Shown here: one piece after another, positions 18,516 to 28,031 of the stretch
How the letters are laid out: the number at the start of each line of letters is the position of its first letter
Numbering within the stretch: the first letter of the stretch is position 1
Assembly (NCBI RefSeq): GCF_028464145.1
Contig: NZ_JAQPCG010000002.1
Span: 372,001-436,000, forward strand
Source: Maribacter sp. PR1
Lineage (GTDB): Bacteria > Bacteroidota > Bacteroidia > Flavobacteriales > Flavobacteriaceae
Direction of reading: 5' to 3'
Length of the DNA stretch: 64,000 nucleotides
The notes under the pieces: model-generated
Databases searched by the model: none
Told to the model about the DNA's origin: nothing
Seen by the model: the letters and a program-made list of their open reading frames with translations, nothing else
Position numbers and translations under genes: made by a program

Positions 18516-20132
18516 TTAATCAAGAATATTAAAGGTAATGTTTTCAATCCAGTTGGCCCTCATCTCTATGAGGTTGGGGTAATAGGAAACTCTTTCGGGC
18601 TGTATTTTCTTCAAGTAGTTTCCTGTATCCCATTGCCCATTATTGTTTGCATCAAAAATCACTCTTAATAAATACTTACCAGGATTTAAGTTGTTAAATT
18701 CTAAGGGTTTCGGCTCTTTGAGCATCTGCTCTCTTTGAACTTCCTCCTTTTCATTGGTAAGTTGAACAACTATAGGGTATTGAATAGTGTTGCCGCTTAG
18801 ATTTACCGTTAAATCACCATAATCAGCAAAACTATTCGTGCTTAAAGCATAATTCAATGTATCGTTGGATATTCCAAAAAAATCGATAACCGCACCTGGT
18901 AATAGCTCCATTGTATATCTTTCATTTGGTTCCACTTTGAAGTCAAAATTTAATTGGTTGTACAAGCTATCCAGCATAACAGTATACGCCACTTGAAGGG
19001 TGTCTTGCTTTTGTAAAACAATTTTTGAACTGTCTATAGCTCGTAAAGGTGTATTGGCATAAATAGAGAAATTCTCATTGAAATTTAAAGTACCGGTTTG
19101 GCTAGGGGTTAGTTTAAGTGAATCTATGCCCACCTTTCTGCTTTTAACATTGAAAGTGTCTATTAATTTTAGATTATCATTGGTGACAGTAAAGAGTATG
19201 GAGTCCATTTCGTATGGAGTAAACCAAAAATTTAACGTGTCCTTATCCCTTTCTTTAAGAATGGTCGTTTTTACGGAATCGGGAATTATGGTAATGGGTC
19301 GGATAATTATATTATCACCTTCACCATAATATCCAAAACTTATTTTGTTTTTTGCCACCAAAGAGGGTACAGTAATACCATAATCTGGAATTTCCCTAAA
19401 TAAGTTCAATAAGTATATCGAATCCGTAGGAAGTTGAACGGTATCTTTTATAAAAGCAATTTTGTCCGTATTCTGGTCAAAAATGTTGTTTTTTGCCTGG
19501 TCTTTAATTGCCATTAAAGCATAAGTACCTTCCTTCAAGTTTTGTAGGTTAAAAATTATGGTACTGTCCAGCGTGTTGGTTATATAGTTGGGAGGTCTTT
19601 TGTAGATAGTAGAGTCTGTATATGAGGAATCGATACTGTAGAGCATTACACTTATAAACTCATCAGCTTCCTTATTAAATGCATCTTTTACAACTCCTTG
19701 TAACTCTAGGGAATCAATATAATCTCCAGTAGAGAAAACATAAGTTAGAAAGCTATTTGGGTTACCTTCGTTATTGTCCACAATACTTTGCCCAAAATTA
19801 ATGGTGTAGGTCGTATTTTCCTTTAAGGTATCTTTTAGAACAATTTCCACGAATTTATTTGCATTTCCCTGCGGACTTAACATGGGTTGATACTTCAGCG
19901 GCGGCGACACAATAAGTTGCTCTTGAACTTTTTCAAGTTTTACCAACTCATCAAAATATAATCTAATTTTATTGCCTTTAAAATTAGTGCTCATATTTTC
20001 GGGTTCAGCTCTAATCAGAACTGGAGGAGTAACGTCTTTGGGGCCTCCGGTCGGAGTTCCTTTTCTGGCACATTGGTAAAATGCCGTTATTGCAAGAAAA
20101 ATAAAAACATAGGCTAAGATTCTGCGTAGCAT
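18516..20132 (-). CDS. Ig-like (Big_5) domain lipoprotein
   Basis: 538 residues. The N terminus is a hydrophobic segment ending at Cys21 (AFYQCARKGTPTGGPKD), probably a lipoprotein anchor, although the lipobox is not ideal. Residues about 32-125 are a bacterial Ig-like Big_5 domain (DVTPPVLIRAEPENMSTNF, IRLYFDELVKLEKVQEQLIVSPP, LKENTTYTINFGQSIVDNNEGN). The rest is beta-rich, with LEGTYALMAIKDQAKNNIFDQ-like segments and a C-terminal GKYLLRVIFDANNNGQWDTG that resembles an Ig or prealbumin-like fold. This architecture, with the CARKGTPTGGPKD start, is highly recurrent in flavobacteria. The function is unknown; an outer-membrane structural role is likely. It lies between comF (43-base gap) and a small exported protein. 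Confidence 0.85.
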   Translation of the reverse strand: MLRRILAYVFIFLAITAFYQCARKGTPTGGPKDVTPPVLIRAEPENMSTNFKGNKIRLYFDELVKLEKVQEQLIVSPPLKYQPMLSPQGNANKFVEIVLKDTLKENTTYTINFGQSIVDNNEGNPNSFLTYVFSTGDYIDSLELQGVVKDAFNKEADEFISVMLYSIDSSYTDSTIYKRPPNYITNTLDSTIIFNLQNLKEGTYALMAIKDQAKNNIFDQNTDKIAFIKDTVQLPTDSIYLLNLFREIPDYGITVPSLVAKNKISFGYYGEGDNIIIRPITIIPDSVKTTILKERDKDTLNFWFTPYEMDSILFTVTNDNLKLIDTFNVKSRKVGIDSLKLTPSQTGTLNFNENFSIYANTPLRAIDSSKIVLQKQDTLQVAYTVMLDSLYNQLNFDFKVEPNERYTMELLPGAVIDFFGISNDTLNYALSTNSFADYGDLTVNLSGNTIQYPIVVQLTNEKEEVQREQMLKEPKPLEFNNLNPGKYLLRVIFDANNNGQWDTGNYLKKIQPERVSYYPNLIEMRANWIENITFNILD

Positions 20133-20175
20133 AAAAAGATAATATAGGGCAAAGAAACAATTTATTCTTTAAAAA

Positions 20176-20880
20176 TTATGTGACAATGGCCATGCTTACA
20201 ACATATAAAGTTGTGCCTTCAATATTTAGCAAGGATTCCGCACAAAGTTCCATCGTTGCCCCTGTAGTTATAACATCATCTACAAGCAGGATGGTTTTGT
20301 TTGTCAATAGGTCTTTATTGACTAGAATATAGAGCGACCTGTTGTCGTACCATCTTGCCAGCCTATTTTTCTTGGTCTGTGTTCTGGTATTTGCTGTTTT
20401 GACCAAAACATTTTCTATACAATCACATTTTAGGCGGGCTGCCAGTTGCTTTGCAAATAAGGTAGTTTGATTATACCCCCTTTTTTTTAATTTTCTTCTG
20501 TGTATCGGAACTGGGATTACAAAATCTATTTTTGGGAGGTAATTGTTGTGTAAAATAATTTGGCCATACCAGTCTCCCAGGAACTTGCCAATCTGCTCCT
20601 GATTTCTATATTTTAAGTTGTGGATTAGGTTTTTTACAACTCCGTGTTCCGTAAAATGAAGGAAGGAACTCGCTTTTTTTATGTTAATTCTGCCATAAAA
20701 GATACGGTCAACAGGGTTTTCTTCGTTAAAGTTATAATCGGTGAGTGGCAATTGATGTCGACAAACGGTACATAAAAGTTTCTCTCCTCTATTTAATCGG
20801 TTATTACATCCAAAACATGTAGGAGGCAATAGGAGGGTGTTTATATCATTTGCTATATTTGAAAGCTTGGTGAGTAACAA
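20176..20880 (-). CDS. ComF-family phosphoribosyltransferase-like protein
   Basis: 234 residues. The N terminus has the zinc-finger pairs CFGC (about 22-25) and CTVC (about 37-40), then the PRTase fold with VIPVPIHRRKLKKRGYNQTTLFAKQLA, the TQTKKNRLAR block and the phosphoribosyl-binding loop ILLVDDVITTGATM. ComF is needed for natural transformation in several bacteria, where it acts with the ComEC/DNA-processing machinery in the cytosol. No other competence gene is in the window. It begins 44 bases from the divergent coiled-coil gene at 20924 and is followed by a lipoprotein gene. Confidence 0.93.
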   Translation of the reverse strand: MLLTKLSNIANDINTLLLPPTCFGCNNRLNRGEKLLCTVCRHQLPLTDYNFNEENPVDRIFYGRINIKKASSFLHFTEHGVVKNLIHNLKYRNQEQIGKFLGDWYGQIILHNNYLPKIDFVIPVPIHRRKLKKRGYNQTTLFAKQLAARLKCDCIENVLVKTANTRTQTKKNRLARWYDNRSLYILVNKDLLTNKTILLVDDVITTGATMELCAESLLNIEGTTLYVVSMAIVT

Positions 20881-20923
20881 ATCTTACTAATTTTTTTAAC
20901 CTACTAAACACCCATTTATTTGG

Positions 20924-21820
20924 ATGGACAATCAAGATACTAAATTCAATTATAAAATAATTCTTGCCGCAATGGCAGCAGTTATAATTGGTATCTTAAT
21001 TGCCTTTTATTACAGCTATGCACAATCCAAGACGGAAATCAACTTTTTGGAGCAGCAAAAAGATGTATTGGTGAAGGACCTTACCATCATGAAGGCAGAC
21101 TTAGACCGACTTTCCGCATTAAATGAAATGAACGATATTGAGTTACAGGATGCCAAGTTTCAGGTACAACAATTAAAGGACTCAGTAGGTAGATTAAATT
21201 TCACTGTAGGCAGATTAAGGGAATTCAAATCGGAATTAAGAAGATTAGAGGCCAAAAACGATAGTCTAAAACTCAAAAATAACTTTCTCCGCTATAACAA
21301 TACCTTGTTGACGGATAAATACGATGATGCAAGAAAGCAGATAGAACTGCTTAGGGCCAATAGCAATTCGTTGGCCGAGGCTGAGGCATTGCAACGAAGA
21401 AAGATTATGGAGTTGAATCAGCAACTGAAAGTAAAAAACTATCTAAAGTTGGATTACTCCGAAGGTTCAGGTTTTCGTTTAAGAGGCTCGCGACCTGTGG
21501 GTACGAATAAAGCTTCAACTATTGAAAAGCTACGGGGTTGCGTCACCGTTCTTGCTGACCCTAATGTAGATGAATCCGAAAAAATAATCTATCTGCAATT
21601 TTTAGATCCAAATAAACAGATCATAGAGGATAATGCAAATACAATTACCGTAAACGGAAATATTTATAGCAAAAGGGTAGAGTTCCAATATTTGGGTGTG
21701 GAAACTTCCATTTGTGATTTCGTGACCATCCCTGAGGGTTCCTTAAAGGAAGGAACGTATACCCTTAATATCTTTGAGGATGAAAGACTCATCACTTCCT
21801 CCGAATTTCAATTAAAATAA
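20924..21820 (+). CDS. membrane-anchored coiled-coil protein of unknown function
   Basis: 298 residues. One membrane helix (about 11-29, IILAAMAAVIIGILIAFYYSY) is followed by a long coiled coil (about 35-175, heptad-like runs such as LEQQKDVLVKDLTIMKADL and LRRLEAKNDSLKLKNNFL), then a compact C-terminal domain (about 200-298) with LRGCVTVLADPNV and SICDFVTIPEGSLKEGTYTLNIFEDERLITSS. From memory this flavobacterial family is often labelled chromosome-segregation or SMC-like on account of the coiled coil, but that is not support for function. It lies 37 bases before glyS. A membrane-tethered organiser with a beta-rich outer domain is the most I can infer. Confidence 0.8.
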   Translation: MDNQDTKFNYKIILAAMAAVIIGILIAFYYSYAQSKTEINFLEQQKDVLVKDLTIMKADLDRLSALNEMNDIELQDAKFQVQQLKDSVGRLNFTVGRLREFKSELRRLEAKNDSLKLKNNFLRYNNTLLTDKYDDARKQIELLRANSNSLAEAEALQRRKIMELNQQLKVKNYLKLDYSEGSGFRLRGSRPVGTNKASTIEKLRGCVTVLADPNVDESEKIIYLQFLDPNKQIIEDNANTITVNGNIYSKRVEFQYLGVETSICDFVTIPEGSLKEGTYTLNIFEDERLITSSEFQLK

Positions 21821-21845
21821 TCATACTTCTTTTAGACTAAAATTC

Positions 21846-21853
21846 TATTTTTG
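21846..21853 (+). promoter_or_regulatory. TATTTTTG promoter -7 box immediately upstream of glyS
   Basis: TATTTTTG ends four bases before the glyS ATG (21858). If it is used, transcription would start at or next to the ATG, giving a leaderless or nearly leaderless message. No clear -33 TTG is seen. Confidence 0.5.
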
Positions 21854-21857
21854 CAGC

Positions 21858-23420
21858 ATGGCAAATCAAGAAGATAATTTTAAGAAGGTAATTTCCCATG
21901 CGAAGGAATACGGCTATGTATTCCAATCCAGCGAAATATATGATGGTTTAAGTGCTGTTTATGACTACGGTCAGAATGGGGCAGAACTTAAGAAGAATAT
22001 CCGGGAGTATTGGTGGAAGGCCATGGTCCAGTTGAATGATAACATCGTTGGCATTGATGCTTCAATTTTCATGCACCCTACGACCTGGAAAGCTTCTGGT
22101 CATATAGATGCATTCAATGATCCGTTAATTGATAATAAAGATTCGAAAAAACGATACAGGGCGGATGTACTTATTGAGGATTACGTCGGTAAAATCGATG
22201 CTAAAATTGAGAAGGAAGTAAAAAAGGCTGAAAAACGTTTTGGTGATAACTTCAACAAGAAAAAATTTCTTGAAACCAATGGACGTGTAGTAGAATACAC
22301 AGAAAAAGGAAAAAGTATTTTAAGCAGAATGGCTAAATCCCTGGAAAAAGAAGATTTGGCAGATGTAAAAGCATTAATAGAGGAATTGGACATTGCTTGC
22401 CCTATGTCGGGCTCCAAGAACTGGACAGATGTAAAACAGTTCAACTTAATGTTCGGAACAAAGCTTGGTGCTAGTGTGGATTCTGCAATGGATTTGTATT
22501 TAAGACCAGAGACCGCACAGGGAATTTTCGTAAACTTTTTGAATGTTCAAAAGTCGGGTCGAATGAAAATTCCATTTGGAATTGCCCAAACCGGAAAAGC
22601 TTTTAGAAACGAAATAGTTGCCAGACAATTTATCTTTAGGATGCGTGAGTTCGAGCAAATGGAGATGCAGTTCTTCATACAGCCTGGAACTCAGCAGGAA
22701 TGGTACGAGCATTGGAAAGAAAATAGAATGAAATGGCACCTGTCCCTAGGTATGGGCGAGGACAACTATAGATTTCATGATCACGAAAAGTTGGCACATT
22801 ATGCAGATGCTGCAGCGGATATAGAATTTCGTTTTCCTTTTGGTTTCAAGGAATTGGAGGGAATACACTCCAGAACGGATTTTGACTTGGGTAGCCACGA
22901 AAAATTTTCAGGAAAAAAACTACAGTATTTTGATCATGAAACCAATAAAAACTATGTACCCTATGTTTTGGAGACTTCTATTGGTTTGGACCGTATGTTC
23001 CTAGCGGTATTTTCAAATTCATTACAGGAGGAGGAATTGGAAAACGGAACTTCAAGAACTGTATTGAAATTGCCAGCGGTATTAGCGCCGACGAAAGCAG
23101 CTATTTTACCTTTGGTTAAAAAAGATGGTTTACCAGAAATAGCCCAGGAAATCATTGAGGACCTTAAATGGGATTTTAATGTAACCTATGATGAAAAAGA
23201 TGCAGTAGGTCGCAGATATAGGAGACAGGATGCAAATGGCACCCCATTTTGTATTACTGTAGACCATCAAACCAAGGAGGATCAAACGGTTACTATTCGC
23301 CATCGGGATTCCATGGAGCAGGAAAGGGTTCCGATTTCAGAACTAAAAAGCATTATTCACCAAGCAGTGGATATGCGTTATTGGTTGAAAAAAATGGAAA
23401 ACCTACAGCCCATAGGCTAA
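21858..23420 (+). CDS. glyS: glycine--tRNA ligase (homodimeric type)
   Basis: 520 residues, a class II aminoacyl-tRNA synthetase charging tRNA-Gly. The order of motifs is that of the alpha2 eukaryote/archaeal-like enzyme: SSEIYDGLSAVYDYGQNG near the N terminus, motif 2 (FGIAQTGKAFRNEI), the FIFRMREFEQMEMQFF block, the HYADAAADIEFRFPFG segment, motif 3 (VLETSIGLDRMFLAV) and an anticodon-binding domain from about 400 (LPAVLAPTKAAILPLV). The ATG is preceded by a promoter-like box. Its 3' end overlaps that of the convergent TonB-dependent receptor gene by 18 bases. Confidence 0.97.
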   Translation: MANQEDNFKKVISHAKEYGYVFQSSEIYDGLSAVYDYGQNGAELKKNIREYWWKAMVQLNDNIVGIDASIFMHPTTWKASGHIDAFNDPLIDNKDSKKRYRADVLIEDYVGKIDAKIEKEVKKAEKRFGDNFNKKKFLETNGRVVEYTEKGKSILSRMAKSLEKEDLADVKALIEELDIACPMSGSKNWTDVKQFNLMFGTKLGASVDSAMDLYLRPETAQGIFVNFLNVQKSGRMKIPFGIAQTGKAFRNEIVARQFIFRMREFEQMEMQFFIQPGTQQEWYEHWKENRMKWHLSLGMGEDNYRFHDHEKLAHYADAAADIEFRFPFGFKELEGIHSRTDFDLGSHEKFSGKKLQYFDHETNKNYVPYVLETSIGLDRMFLAVFSNSLQEEELENGTSRTVLKLPAVLAPTKAAILPLVKKDGLPEIAQEIIEDLKWDFNVTYDEKDAVGRRYRRQDANGTPFCITVDHQTKEDQTVTIRHRDSMEQERVPISELKSIIHQAVDMRYWLKKMENLQPIG

Positions 23421-25481
23421 ATTAAAACCTCCATAAAAATTTCTATCGTTTCCAGGGTAATAATACCGAGGCTCAGCTCCTCCAAACCCTTGGGTGTTGA
23501 TCAGTACCGATCGAGCATAAAGAATATCAAACAAATTATTCACACCAAAATTAACTCCAAAAGTGAATTTTGGTGTGATTTTTTTTCTATAGCCGGCTCT
23601 GAAATTTACAAGATTAAAAGAATCACTATACAGGTCGTTGGCGTCCGTCAGCGGAATACTCCCAACATGTTGATAAATCAGATTTAGATAGTAATTACCA
23701 AAGAATCGATTTTGCAATCCCATGGTTATCCTGTGATTGGGTACACCCGTTAAATCATTTCCTGAGTAGTTGTTCCCATCATCCACAAAATCTGTGAATT
23801 TATGGCGGTTGAGGTTGTAATTGATGAAAGGGTTTATTTGAAAATTAGAGGTTGGTGATAACAAATTATAGTCCATAGCAAGTTCCAGACCTTGATGTCT
23901 GGATGCACCAGCATTTTTTTCTATAAATTGATCGTCCCCGACTTGTTCTCTAATAAGTAGGTTTTTTACATTAATTTGGTAAAGGGTTACATTAATTTTT
24001 AGTCTATTATGAACAAGTAAAAGATTTGTTCCAACTTCGTAATTAATACCTGTTTCTTGCTTAATATCCGGGTTTATAACCCCTTCCGGTGTTAGCGTTC
24101 TTTCCAAGCTTGGGTTGGTAAATCCTCTACTGATGTTCCCGAACAATTCTTGATACTCATTAAACTTATAATTAAGGCTTAAACTGGGTAGTAGAATAGG
24201 GTCAAAATTCCTGCTACCACTATTATTCAAATTTCCTTGGTTAAATCTATCTTGAAGATTAAAATCTGTTTTATTCAGGTTTAATCCCAATTGTGCCGTA
24301 AATGAACTTGAGAATGGATATTGTAAGGTCGAAAATAGATTCCATTGACTTCGAAATTCTTTATTTTTTGCGAACTGATTTCCTTTTAAACTACCATTTC
24401 CGTTATTTTCCTGGTAAAGATTTTCAAACTCATCCCAATCATATTCATCCTTGTATAGTTCCCCACCGAACGAATAATTGGTCTTTTTGTTAAGTAATTG
24501 AAGATTACCTGAAAATAGTGACCTGAAACCAAACCCATTGGTAATTTCCTCTAAAATACCAAATGGCCTCGCCTCTATTTTGTCCAGATAATTATAGAAA
24601 ATACTGGTCGCATTTTTAAAGTTTTCCGAGAATGTATGCTGTAGTGAAACACCCATTAGTGTCTGGTTGTTCGTTTCATACCCTTTTGATGCGCGCCAAG
24701 TAAACGTGGCTTGAGTAGGGTCTTCATTAAAAGCTGTAATTCCTAGGGAACTTGGTATTTGTGCCGTATAATCTATGTGGTTAACCAGTAATGAGAGTTT
24801 GTTTTTGGAGCTTAGCTGATACGAAGTGTTGAGCAAAAAACCATCACGTTCAAAATTGTTATTATCTCTATATCCATTTGTTTCTAAATGTCCATATTGA
24901 AGATTGAGTCGGAGTTTACCATCATAATGGTTTATAGCCAAATTATTTTTTATCAAGCCGTAAGAACCAACGGTAAAATTATTGCTAAGGTTCGTGGATC
25001 TCCCTAAAGCTTCTTTTGGTGTAAGAATGATTGCACCTCCAAGATTTGCCCCGAATTCTGTTCCTTTGGGTCCTTTTACCACTTCTATTTGACCAAGATT
25101 TTCCAAATCATAGGATTCTATCGTAGATGATCCCGTGCCGTTCGTAACAGGAATGTCATTATAGTATAATCGTAATTTATCCGTTCCAAAAAGTGTTCTT
25201 GCGCCAATGCCCCTTATAGTGATCCTGTTGGTGTTAAGCGCCCCGGATAAGATATAAACACCTGGGATTTGATTTATTGAAGACACCATATCCACCGGAC
25301 TATAATTTTGAAAGGTTTTGGCTGAGATAACATCCGAAGGCGTAATACCTATAACCTTTTTTGTTTTAAGGGCATCTATAAGGATTACTTCCTCTAGTTG
25401 CGTAACACTATCCCTGTTGACTGGAATTTGGGCTTGGGAAAAAAAAACAGTAAAGAGTAAAAAAAAAGGTAAGTACTTCAT
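23403..25481 (-). CDS. TonB-dependent receptor lacking the carboxypeptidase-regulatory extension
   Basis: 692 residues from the ATG at 25481, which gives a signal peptide (MKYLPFFLLFTVFFSQAQ); an in-frame ATG seven codons upstream would weaken it. The plug domain (about 50-165) contains SSINQIPGVYILSGALNTNRITIRGIGARTLFG and IEVVKGPKGTEFGANLGG, and the barrel ends in YGGFNLAYGL. It is shorter than the SusC-like receptors in this window and resembles siderophore or metal receptors, but no ligand can be assigned. A small barrel protein gene lies 30 bases upstream on the same strand and is probably cotranscribed. The end overlaps glyS by 18 bases. Confidence 0.9.
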   Translation of the reverse strand: MKYLPFFLLFTVFFSQAQIPVNRDSVTQLEEVILIDALKTKKVIGITPSDVISAKTFQNYSPVDMVSSINQIPGVYILSGALNTNRITIRGIGARTLFGTDKLRLYYNDIPVTNGTGSSTIESYDLENLGQIEVVKGPKGTEFGANLGGAIILTPKEALGRSTNLSNNFTVGSYGLIKNNLAINHYDGKLRLNLQYGHLETNGYRDNNNFERDGFLLNTSYQLSSKNKLSLLVNHIDYTAQIPSSLGITAFNEDPTQATFTWRASKGYETNNQTLMGVSLQHTFSENFKNATSIFYNYLDKIEARPFGILEEITNGFGFRSLFSGNLQLLNKKTNYSFGGELYKDEYDWDEFENLYQENNGNGSLKGNQFAKNKEFRSQWNLFSTLQYPFSSSFTAQLGLNLNKTDFNLQDRFNQGNLNNSGSRNFDPILLPSLSLNYKFNEYQELFGNISRGFTNPSLERTLTPEGVINPDIKQETGINYEVGTNLLLVHNRLKINVTLYQINVKNLLIREQVGDDQFIEKNAGASRHQGLELAMDYNLLSPTSNFQINPFINYNLNRHKFTDFVDDGNNYSGNDLTGVPNHRITMGLQNRFFGNYYLNLIYQHVGSIPLTDANDLYSDSFNLVNFRAGYRKKITPKFTFGVNFGVNNLFDILYARSVLINTQGFGGAEPRYYYPGNDRNFYGGFNLAYGL

Positions 25482-25511
25482 TGAAATATAGATGAAATAC
25501 AAATTTAGGAC

Positions 25512-26033
25512 TTAAAATCTAAACCCAATAGAGAGTCCTGCCCTATACATAAATGCATTTTGAAAATCTTCCGGGTTAATATTTCTCCCAATCCCTCCAT
25601 GTATTTCTAAAGTAAAACGCTCGCTTCTTGTAACCCATTTATTTCCAATTCCTAGGCCTAACGCTGTTGTGCCATAGTCGTTATTTCGGGCACCTAAAGC
25701 ACTGGTATTTGTTTCATCTTCACCTGAATAATAAAGCCCGAATGCTTCTGCAAAAAAACCACTTCTAGGTATATACCCAAAGTAGGCTCTAAGGTTGGGG
25801 CCTATTCCAAAATTACCATTGTAGTCTGTAGCATCTCCATTTATATAAATAGTTCCACCTATACTGGTATCCTCGGTAAAAAAATATTCATAGGAACCTT
25901 CAACGGTGGTAGTTGCCAAGAATTGACCAATATTAAACTTCATTTCATGATTATTTTCAAAACGAGGATAGGCCTGGCCCAACATAGATAATGATGTACC
26001 ACAGGCAAATAGAAGCAATAAAGAATATTTCAT
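25512..26033 (-). CDS. small outer-membrane beta-barrel protein
   Basis: 173 residues from the ATG at 26033, chosen as it precedes a signal peptide (MKYSLLLLFACGTSLSMLGQ). The mature part has eight or so amphipathic strands (KFNIGQFLATTTVEGSYEYFF, GNFGIGPNLRAYFGYI, GFFAEAFGLYYSG, LGLGIGNKWV, RFTLEIHGGIGRNI) and ends in SIGFRF with a terminal Phe, as in OmpA/OmpW-sized barrels. It lies 30 bases ahead of the TonB-dependent receptor on the same strand, so the two form an apparent operon behind the box at 26087. A porin-like or structural role is inferred. Confidence 0.78.
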   Translation of the reverse strand: MKYSLLLLFACGTSLSMLGQAYPRFENNHEMKFNIGQFLATTTVEGSYEYFFTEDTSIGGTIYINGDATDYNGNFGIGPNLRAYFGYIPRSGFFAEAFGLYYSGEDETNTSALGARNNDYGTTALGLGIGNKWVTRSERFTLEIHGGIGRNINPEDFQNAFMYRAGLSIGFRF

Positions 26034-26086
26034 GATTATTGTTTTACATAACATTAGAACACGAGCAAAGGTTGTTCCAAATTATG

Positions 26087-26094
26087 CAAAGTTA
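26087..26094 (-). promoter_or_regulatory. TAnnTTTG promoter -7 box for the barrel/receptor operon
   Basis: The minus strand reads TAACTTTG about 54 bases upstream of the ATG at 26033. No clear -33 TTG is seen at the expected spacing. Confidence 0.45.
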
Positions 26095-26162
26095 GGATTT
26101 TAGTGAGGTATTGATTGGAGATTTGGGAGATGCTTTTCTATTTTTGGTCAAAACCCAAAGGA

Positions 26163-26927
26163 ATGAAAATAGTTTCCTATAATGTAAATGGAATACGCGC
26201 CGCGCTGAGAAAAGATTTTTTGGTTTGGTTAAAAGCTGTTGATCCAGATGTGGTATGTCTGCAAGAAATAAAGGCAAATAAGGAGCAGTTGAATCTAGCG
26301 TTATTTGAGGAAGCCGGCTATCCTTATAATTATTGGTTTAGCGCACAAAAGAAAGGGTATAGTGGGGTGGCGATTTTGTCCAGGAAAAAACCAGATGAGA
26401 TTACCGTGGGAACCGGTATAGAGTATATGGATTTTGAAGGACGGAACATAACCGCACATTTTGGAGATATTGCTGTAATGAGTATGTATTTACCATCAGG
26501 GACTAATTTGGCTAGACTGGAACATAAACTTACCTATATGGCCGATTTCCAAAAATATGCGGATGAATTTAGAAAAAATCATCCCAATTTAATTGTGCTT
26601 GGTGATTATAATATTTGCCATCAGGCCATTGATATCCATAATCCTGTGGGTCTAAAAAATGTTTCCGGTTTTTTGCCTGTAGAGCGGGAATGGATTGGCA
26701 ATTTCATTAAGAGCGGTTTTACGGATAGTTTTAGACATTTTAATAAGGAACCCGATAATTATACCTGGTGGAGCTATAGGGCAAATGCTAGGTATAACAA
26801 TAAAGGATGGCGTTTGGATTATGGGATGGTTGCGGAACCTTTATTGGATAAACTGGAGCGATCAATTATTCTGTCCGAAGCGAGGCATAGTGATCATTGT
26901 CCAATTTTGCTGGAACTAAAAGATTGA
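26163..26927 (+). CDS. xth: exodeoxyribonuclease III (AP endonuclease family)
   Basis: 254 residues from the ATG at 26163, where the canonical opening MKIVSYNVNGIRAA begins; the in-frame upstream ATG at 26115 would add 16 unrelated residues. It is an EEP-fold Mg-dependent enzyme of base-excision repair: Asn7 in SYNVNG, Glu35 in CLQEIK, the GDYNICH block with the Asp/Asn pair, YTWWSYR and LDYGMV in the substrate face, and the terminal SDHCP. The length fits ExoIII-type enzymes (about 255-270). It acts in the cytosol on AP sites and 3' blocked ends. A TAnnTTTG box for the next gene follows at 26955. Confidence 0.95.
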   Translation: MKIVSYNVNGIRAALRKDFLVWLKAVDPDVVCLQEIKANKEQLNLALFEEAGYPYNYWFSAQKKGYSGVAILSRKKPDEITVGTGIEYMDFEGRNITAHFGDIAVMSMYLPSGTNLARLEHKLTYMADFQKYADEFRKNHPNLIVLGDYNICHQAIDIHNPVGLKNVSGFLPVEREWIGNFIKSGFTDSFRHFNKEPDNYTWWSYRANARYNNKGWRLDYGMVAEPLLDKLERSIILSEARHSDHCPILLELKD

Positions 26928-26954
26928 ACTGAAATTAGAATCGTTGATATTTTG

Positions 26955-26962
26955 TAATTTTG
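26955..26962 (+). promoter_or_regulatory. TAnnTTTG promoter -7 box for the aldo/keto reductase gene
   Basis: TAATTTTG, 27 bases before the ATG at 26989. The -33 element is not clear. Confidence 0.45.
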
Positions 26963-26988
26963 ATTTTTCAAAAATATAACCAACCTAC

Positions 26989-28029
26989 ATGAAATATACC
27001 AATCTTCCACATACCGATATTGAAGTAAGTAAAATTTGCCTGGGTACCATGACTTGGGGAAATCAAAATACGGAGGAAGAGGGCCATGAGCAAATGGATT
27101 ATGCCCTTGATCAAGGAATTAACTTTTTTGATACCGCCGAGCTCTACCCCATTCCGGCCCATCCAGACAGGCATTCGTTGACTGAAAAAATAATTGGAAC
27201 CTGGTTTAAGAAGAACGGAAATCGCGATAAGGTCGTTTTGGCAAGTAAAATTGCAGGTAGGGCAGATTTTACAAAGTTTATTAGGACGACCGGTTTCACA
27301 CGGGAGTCGATAATCGAGGCTCTAGAGGGCAGTTTACAACGGCTACAAACAGATTACATTGATTTATACCAGTTGCATTGGCCGGAACGAAACACGAATT
27401 ATTTTGGGCAAAGAGGCTATGTCCACGATATTTCTGATCACTGGGAAGATAATATTCACCAAGTTTTGGAAACATTACGGGATTTAATGCGGGAAGGAAA
27501 GATTAGACATGTGGGTATTTCCAATGAAACGCCTTGGGGAACCATGCGATTTTTGGAAGAAAGTAAGGTACATGCTTCCCTGCCGAGGACCATCACGGTA
27601 CAAAACCCTTATAGTTTACTTAATCGCCAGTTTGAGGTGGGAATGGCGGAAGTTTCCGCAAGGGAAAATATAGGTTTGTTGGCCTATTCCCCGTTAGGTT
27701 TTGGCGTATTGAGTGGTAAATATTTAGGCGATAGATTACCGGAAGGGTCGCGTATTGCACTTTTTCCTAATTATAAAAGATATAGTTCAGAAACCGCTGT
27801 GGCCGCTACCCAAAAGTATTATGAATTGGCGCAGGAGCATAACATCTCTTTGGCCCAGATGGCCTTGGCATTTGTGAATTCCAGGCCTTTTTTAACCAGT
27901 AATATTATTGGGGCCACGACCATGAAACAACTAAAGGAAAACATAGGGAGTGTTGATTTAACTTTGACTTCGGAAGTTCTTGAAAGTATTGAGGAAATAC
28001 ATAATCTTTATCCAAACCCAGCTCCATAA
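26989..28029 (+). CDS. aldo/keto reductase (Tas-like)
   Basis: 346 residues, longer than typical AKRs of about 320 and close to E. coli Tas in opening (LPHTDIEVSKICLGTMTWG). The AKR catalytic tetrad is Asp48 (FFDTAE), Tyr53 (LYP), Lys87 (ASKIAG) and His130 (YQLHWPER). The GHEQMDYALDQGINFFDTA and RHVGISNETPWG segments are standard for the family. It should use NADPH to reduce a carbonyl compound in the cytosol; the natural substrate is unknown. A 35-residue membrane-protein ORF follows two bases after its stop. Confidence 0.92.
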   Translation: MKYTNLPHTDIEVSKICLGTMTWGNQNTEEEGHEQMDYALDQGINFFDTAELYPIPAHPDRHSLTEKIIGTWFKKNGNRDKVVLASKIAGRADFTKFIRTTGFTRESIIEALEGSLQRLQTDYIDLYQLHWPERNTNYFGQRGYVHDISDHWEDNIHQVLETLRDLMREGKIRHVGISNETPWGTMRFLEESKVHASLPRTITVQNPYSLLNRQFEVGMAEVSARENIGLLAYSPLGFGVLSGKYLGDRLPEGSRIALFPNYKRYSSETAVAATQKYYELAQEHNISLAQMALAFVNSRPFLTSNIIGATTMKQLKENIGSVDLTLTSEVLESIEEIHNLYPNPAP

Positions 28030-28031
28030 CT